A stretch of 64,000 bases of DNA from Lachnospiraceae bacterium (lineage in GTDB: Bacteria > Bacillota > Clostridia > Lachnospirales > Lachnospiraceae). This document shows, in pieces, positions 61,245 to 64,000 of the stretch. The notes below the pieces were generated by a model. That model was not told the origin of the DNA. It made no database searches and saw only the letters and a list, made by a program, of their open reading frames with translations. Position 1 is the first letter of the stretch; each line of letters starts with the position of its first letter. Both the position numbers and the translations under genes were made by a program. The stretch spans positions 23,940 to 87,939 of the forward strand of contig JAEEVO010000002.1 in the NCBI GenBank assembly GCA_016290905.1, in the 5' to 3' direction.

Positions 61245-62141
61245 ATGAAAAGAACTTTAAAAACTTTCAAGTTGAATTATGTAGTTCTGGCATTTCTGGC
61301 AGTTTTATTCATCTGGACCGCGAAATCTGTTCCGGGACAGTGTGCGGATAAAATGTCGGCAGATCTGGACGGGGACGGCAAGGTAGAGAAGGTCTCTACT
61401 GAGTCTAACGGCGAGTGCGATTATGAAAATTATACCGGTTTCTTCAATTTTTATCTGAAGATAGATGGTAAAACACTTTTTAAGGAAGAACTTGTGATAA
61501 CCTCTATGGAGAATTTCTATGATGTGGCTGAGCTTGGGTATATCGAGGCAGAGATTGTCGATATAAATCCTGACGACAAGTACAAGGAGATCCTGCTCAA
61601 ATATTACTGCATCGAGGACGACCTGCTTTTAAAGATAAAGATATTGAGACTTCAGAAAGGTAAGCTTAAGTGCATCTGTGATGATGAAAGCATCAGCGGT
61701 TATTCGTATTTTAACATCGCACAGGGAAACAACAAGTATATAAATGTAGCTGTTGATTTCTGGAATGATTCACTTGGCTGCGTATGGATCAAGAACACTT
61801 ACAAGATCAAAAACGGCAAGCTTGTTTTAAAGAAGGCTAAGAATGATGTATATACAGCTTTGCCCGATTTTTCCGCTACAGGTTCTTATACAAAGTTCAA
61901 GACCACAGTTTCACTGAAGATTTATTCGGATTCAAATTGCACCAAGCAGATCGATACGCTTGCAAAAGGAAACAAGTTTTATGTAAAGAAGCTTAAGCTT
62001 GTGAATTACGGAAAAGATTCGGAAATCGGACAGAAGCCTATGGCTGCTTATGTAAAGACAAGCACCGGTATCAAGGGATGGATATATCTTGAAAACGATT
62101 TCGAAAAACCGGAAGTATCAAACAGGAGACTGTTTGCTTAA
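61245..62141 (+). CDS. Secreted hypothetical protein with SH3-like C-terminal region
   Basis: Signal-peptide-like N-terminus; VSLKIYSDSNCTKQIDTLAKGNKFYVKKLK..YVKTSTGIKGWIYLENDF. Confidence 0.7.
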   Translation: MKRTLKTFKLNYVVLAFLAVLFIWTAKSVPGQCADKMSADLDGDGKVEKVSTESNGECDYENYTGFFNFYLKIDGKTLFKEELVITSMENFYDVAELGYIEAEIVDINPDDKYKEILLKYYCIEDDLLLKIKILRLQKGKLKCICDDESISGYSYFNIAQGNNKYINVAVDFWNDSLGCVWIKNTYKIKNGKLVLKKAKNDVYTALPDFSATGSYTKFKTTVSLKIYSDSNCTKQIDTLAKGNKFYVKKLKLVNYGKDSEIGQKPMAAYVKTSTGIKGWIYLENDFEKPEVSNRRLFA

Positions 62142-62240
62142 AAAGCAAACATACTTTATTGCGTCTGCAACGGAGTATCGGAAAAGGAACCGGTTTACTT
62201 AAGAATGAAAATAAAACCAAAGGATGATCATACCATCAAG

Positions 62241-62267
62241 GGGACGGTAACAAGCCGTCCCTCTTTT
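62241..62267 (+). terminator. Intrinsic terminator
   Basis: gggacgg taacaag ccgtccc tctttt. Confidence 0.75.
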
Positions 62268-62279
62268 AATTATGAAAAC

Positions 62280-62343
62280 TTTACTTAAATTTTACTCAAA
62301 TTTTAAGTAAAGTATTGCATATCGGGAAAAAATATAGTATGAT
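62280..62343 (+). promoter_or_regulatory. Promoter preceded by palindromic operator-like sequence
   Basis: tttacttaaattttactcaaattttaagtaaa (62280-62311), TTGCAT (62315-62320), 17 bp, TATGAT (62338-62343). Confidence 0.55.
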
Positions 62344-62405
62344 AAGAAATAATTGGCAAAAGCCCAAAGGAAAAGGTATAGTTTTTGAAAGGCAGACAGT
62401 ATTAT

Positions 62406-63776
62406 ATGAAGAAAAAGACAGCATTTATTTTGACGCTTGCTATTGCTATATTATTGATAGGATCCGTATGTGTTTCCGCAAAAGATGTTGAAAGCAGGAA
62501 AACAGGGATTTCTCTTGAAGTGGAGGCTATAGGGCAGTACGCCAACTGGGACGGTATTTCGAACATCTCGCAGTTTACCGATTCCAGCGGGAATTACTGC
62601 TTTGCATATGATAATGATACAACGGTTATAGTGGTAAAGACTTTCAAAGGTGAGATAACCGAGAAGATCAAGCTTAAGAAAAAGCACAGCATCTTCGGCT
62701 GCGTTGATTGTGACAGCGACGGTTACTTCTATCTTGTGACCGGTGAAGACAATAACGGCGACAATACGGACGCTGAGACCATTTTTATATCAAAATATTC
62801 GGCTGACGGACAGCATATAAAGACGGTCGGTGATGAAGGTAGTTCAAGTCTTGCATATAATTACCCTGCCGATTTTCATACAAAGAAGCCCTTTTCACAT
62901 GGTAACTGTGACATAGCTATAAACGGAGATTATATCGCAGTTAATTATGCCCGCAGCATGTACAATGGTTATCAGAGCAATTCCGTATGGATAGTTAAGC
63001 GCAGCACGCTTACTACTGTAAGTCCTGACAGCCCTATTTATAACACACATTCTTTTGGACAGAGAGCCATACCTTTCGGCACAGGCTTCCTGTTCATGAG
63101 CGAAGGTGACTGCTATCCCAGAGCATTTACCGTTAATTATGAAAGTATGACAAAGGATGGCGTGACATCAAATACTGCCGATATATTCCATTTCTGGGTA
63201 AAGAAGGGGACTTTGGATGCCGGCGATATGGGAACACTTAACCGAAACTATGCAACCATCGGCGATCTCTGCGATCTCGGAAACGGAACGGCTTCCTTTG
63301 TTGCATCATCTGTTAAGGCCATGAATTCAAAGGCTGACAGTCAGACTCATCAGATTTTCATACAGATATTCAATCCTAAGGAAAACATGAATAAGTCTTC
63401 TGCTTATACAATCGCCGGAAAACGCAGCGGGCAGTCGGGTCCTAACGGTGATGAGAAGCAGACCGATTACGGTATAAAGTGGCTGACGAATTATACAAAG
63501 AAGAGTGGCAAGACCATAGATAATGTACAGGCAGTTGCAGACAACAAGGGCAATACCATTATCCTGTTCGAACAGTATAAGAATAACAAGTATAAAGGGA
63601 TCTTCTACTGTGTAGTAGACAACAAGGGTAACCTTACGACCAAGATCACAAAATGTTCTTCAACCGGCAGGCTCAATCCTTGTGAAACTCCCGTATACTC
63701 CGACGGAAAAGTATGGTGGACAGGAAATTCCTCAAAGAGCGAAAACCGTTTGTTCATTTACAGCTTGAAAGCATGA
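62406..63776 (+). CDS. Secreted hypothetical protein, possibly beta-propeller-like
   Basis: Signal peptide MKKKTAFILTLAIAILLIGSVCVSA; repeated beta-strand-rich segments (DSDGYFYLVTGEDNNG, DNKGNTIILFEQYKNNKYKGIFYCVVDNKGN). Confidence 0.7.
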   Translation: MKKKTAFILTLAIAILLIGSVCVSAKDVESRKTGISLEVEAIGQYANWDGISNISQFTDSSGNYCFAYDNDTTVIVVKTFKGEITEKIKLKKKHSIFGCVDCDSDGYFYLVTGEDNNGDNTDAETIFISKYSADGQHIKTVGDEGSSSLAYNYPADFHTKKPFSHGNCDIAINGDYIAVNYARSMYNGYQSNSVWIVKRSTLTTVSPDSPIYNTHSFGQRAIPFGTGFLFMSEGDCYPRAFTVNYESMTKDGVTSNTADIFHFWVKKGTLDAGDMGTLNRNYATIGDLCDLGNGTASFVASSVKAMNSKADSQTHQIFIQIFNPKENMNKSSAYTIAGKRSGQSGPNGDEKQTDYGIKWLTNYTKKSGKTIDNVQAVADNKGNTIILFEQYKNNKYKGIFYCVVDNKGNLTTKITKCSSTGRLNPCETPVYSDGKVWWTGNSSKSENRLFIYSLKA

Positions 63777-63783
63777 CGATCAA

Positions 63784-63813
63784 AAACCTCTAAATTCTTT
63801 TAGAGGTTTTTTT
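63784..63813 (+). terminator. Intrinsic terminator
   Basis: aaacctcta aattctt tagaggttttttt. Confidence 0.85.
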
Positions 63814-63932
63814 ATTGCGGATTACAATGCGGTATTTCTGACCGGAAACCCCTTTATTTCATTATAAATCCGTGGTATCTTATATATGAAGGGATACTAT
63901 AAGTATGTTTATAACGGATTGGAGGTGGCGTT

Positions 63933-64000
63933 ATGAGGCTGATAGATTTAAGATGTCCTTCCTGTGGGGCAGAAATGAAAGTAAATCCGGATCTTGAAAA
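63933..64000 (+). CDS. Zinc-ribbon protein, N-terminal fragment (truncated by window edge)
   Basis: RBS ggaggtg; MRLIDLRCPSCGAEMKVNPDLE. Confidence 0.7.
   Translation, partial: MRLIDLRCPSCGAEMKVNPDLE

Overview
This window looks like a contiguous chromosomal segment of a Lachnospiraceae-type (Clostridia) bacterium; the taxon is inferred from gene content and not tested. It contains about 38 protein-coding genes, most on the + strand. Recognisable genes include a Phe T-box leader with pheS-pheT, argG, topB, glgB, type III glutamine synthetase, an ABC-F protein, htpG with a perfect CIRCE operator, GH5 and GH9 glucanases, a subtilase, two ABC exporter pairs, ftsK/spoIIIE, recA-recX, and one tRNA-Thr(CGU). 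I saw no prophage, transposase, CRISPR array or classical defence island. The most unusual signal is intergenic. Family A is a dispersed ~65-75 nt element, always sense and just upstream of a start codon (degV, AI-2E transporter, both ABC exporter operons). It has two overlapping hairpins, a GA/GA internal loop and compensatory changes between copies. Family B is a ~130-190 nt element, present as a tandem pair, a truncated copy and a diverged copy abutting tRNA-Thr. It has several covarying stems, GNRA-type tetraloops and a possible three-way junction. A nested insertion and a dense repeat cluster sit at 50739-51084. Several proteins also look catalytically degenerate: an isoamylase-like GH13 protein, an ABC-F protein with one dead composite ATP site, and a PAS/HisKA-like/REC protein lacking the phospho-acceptor His. 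All calls come from reading the sequence and the supplied ORFs; no database or folding software was run.
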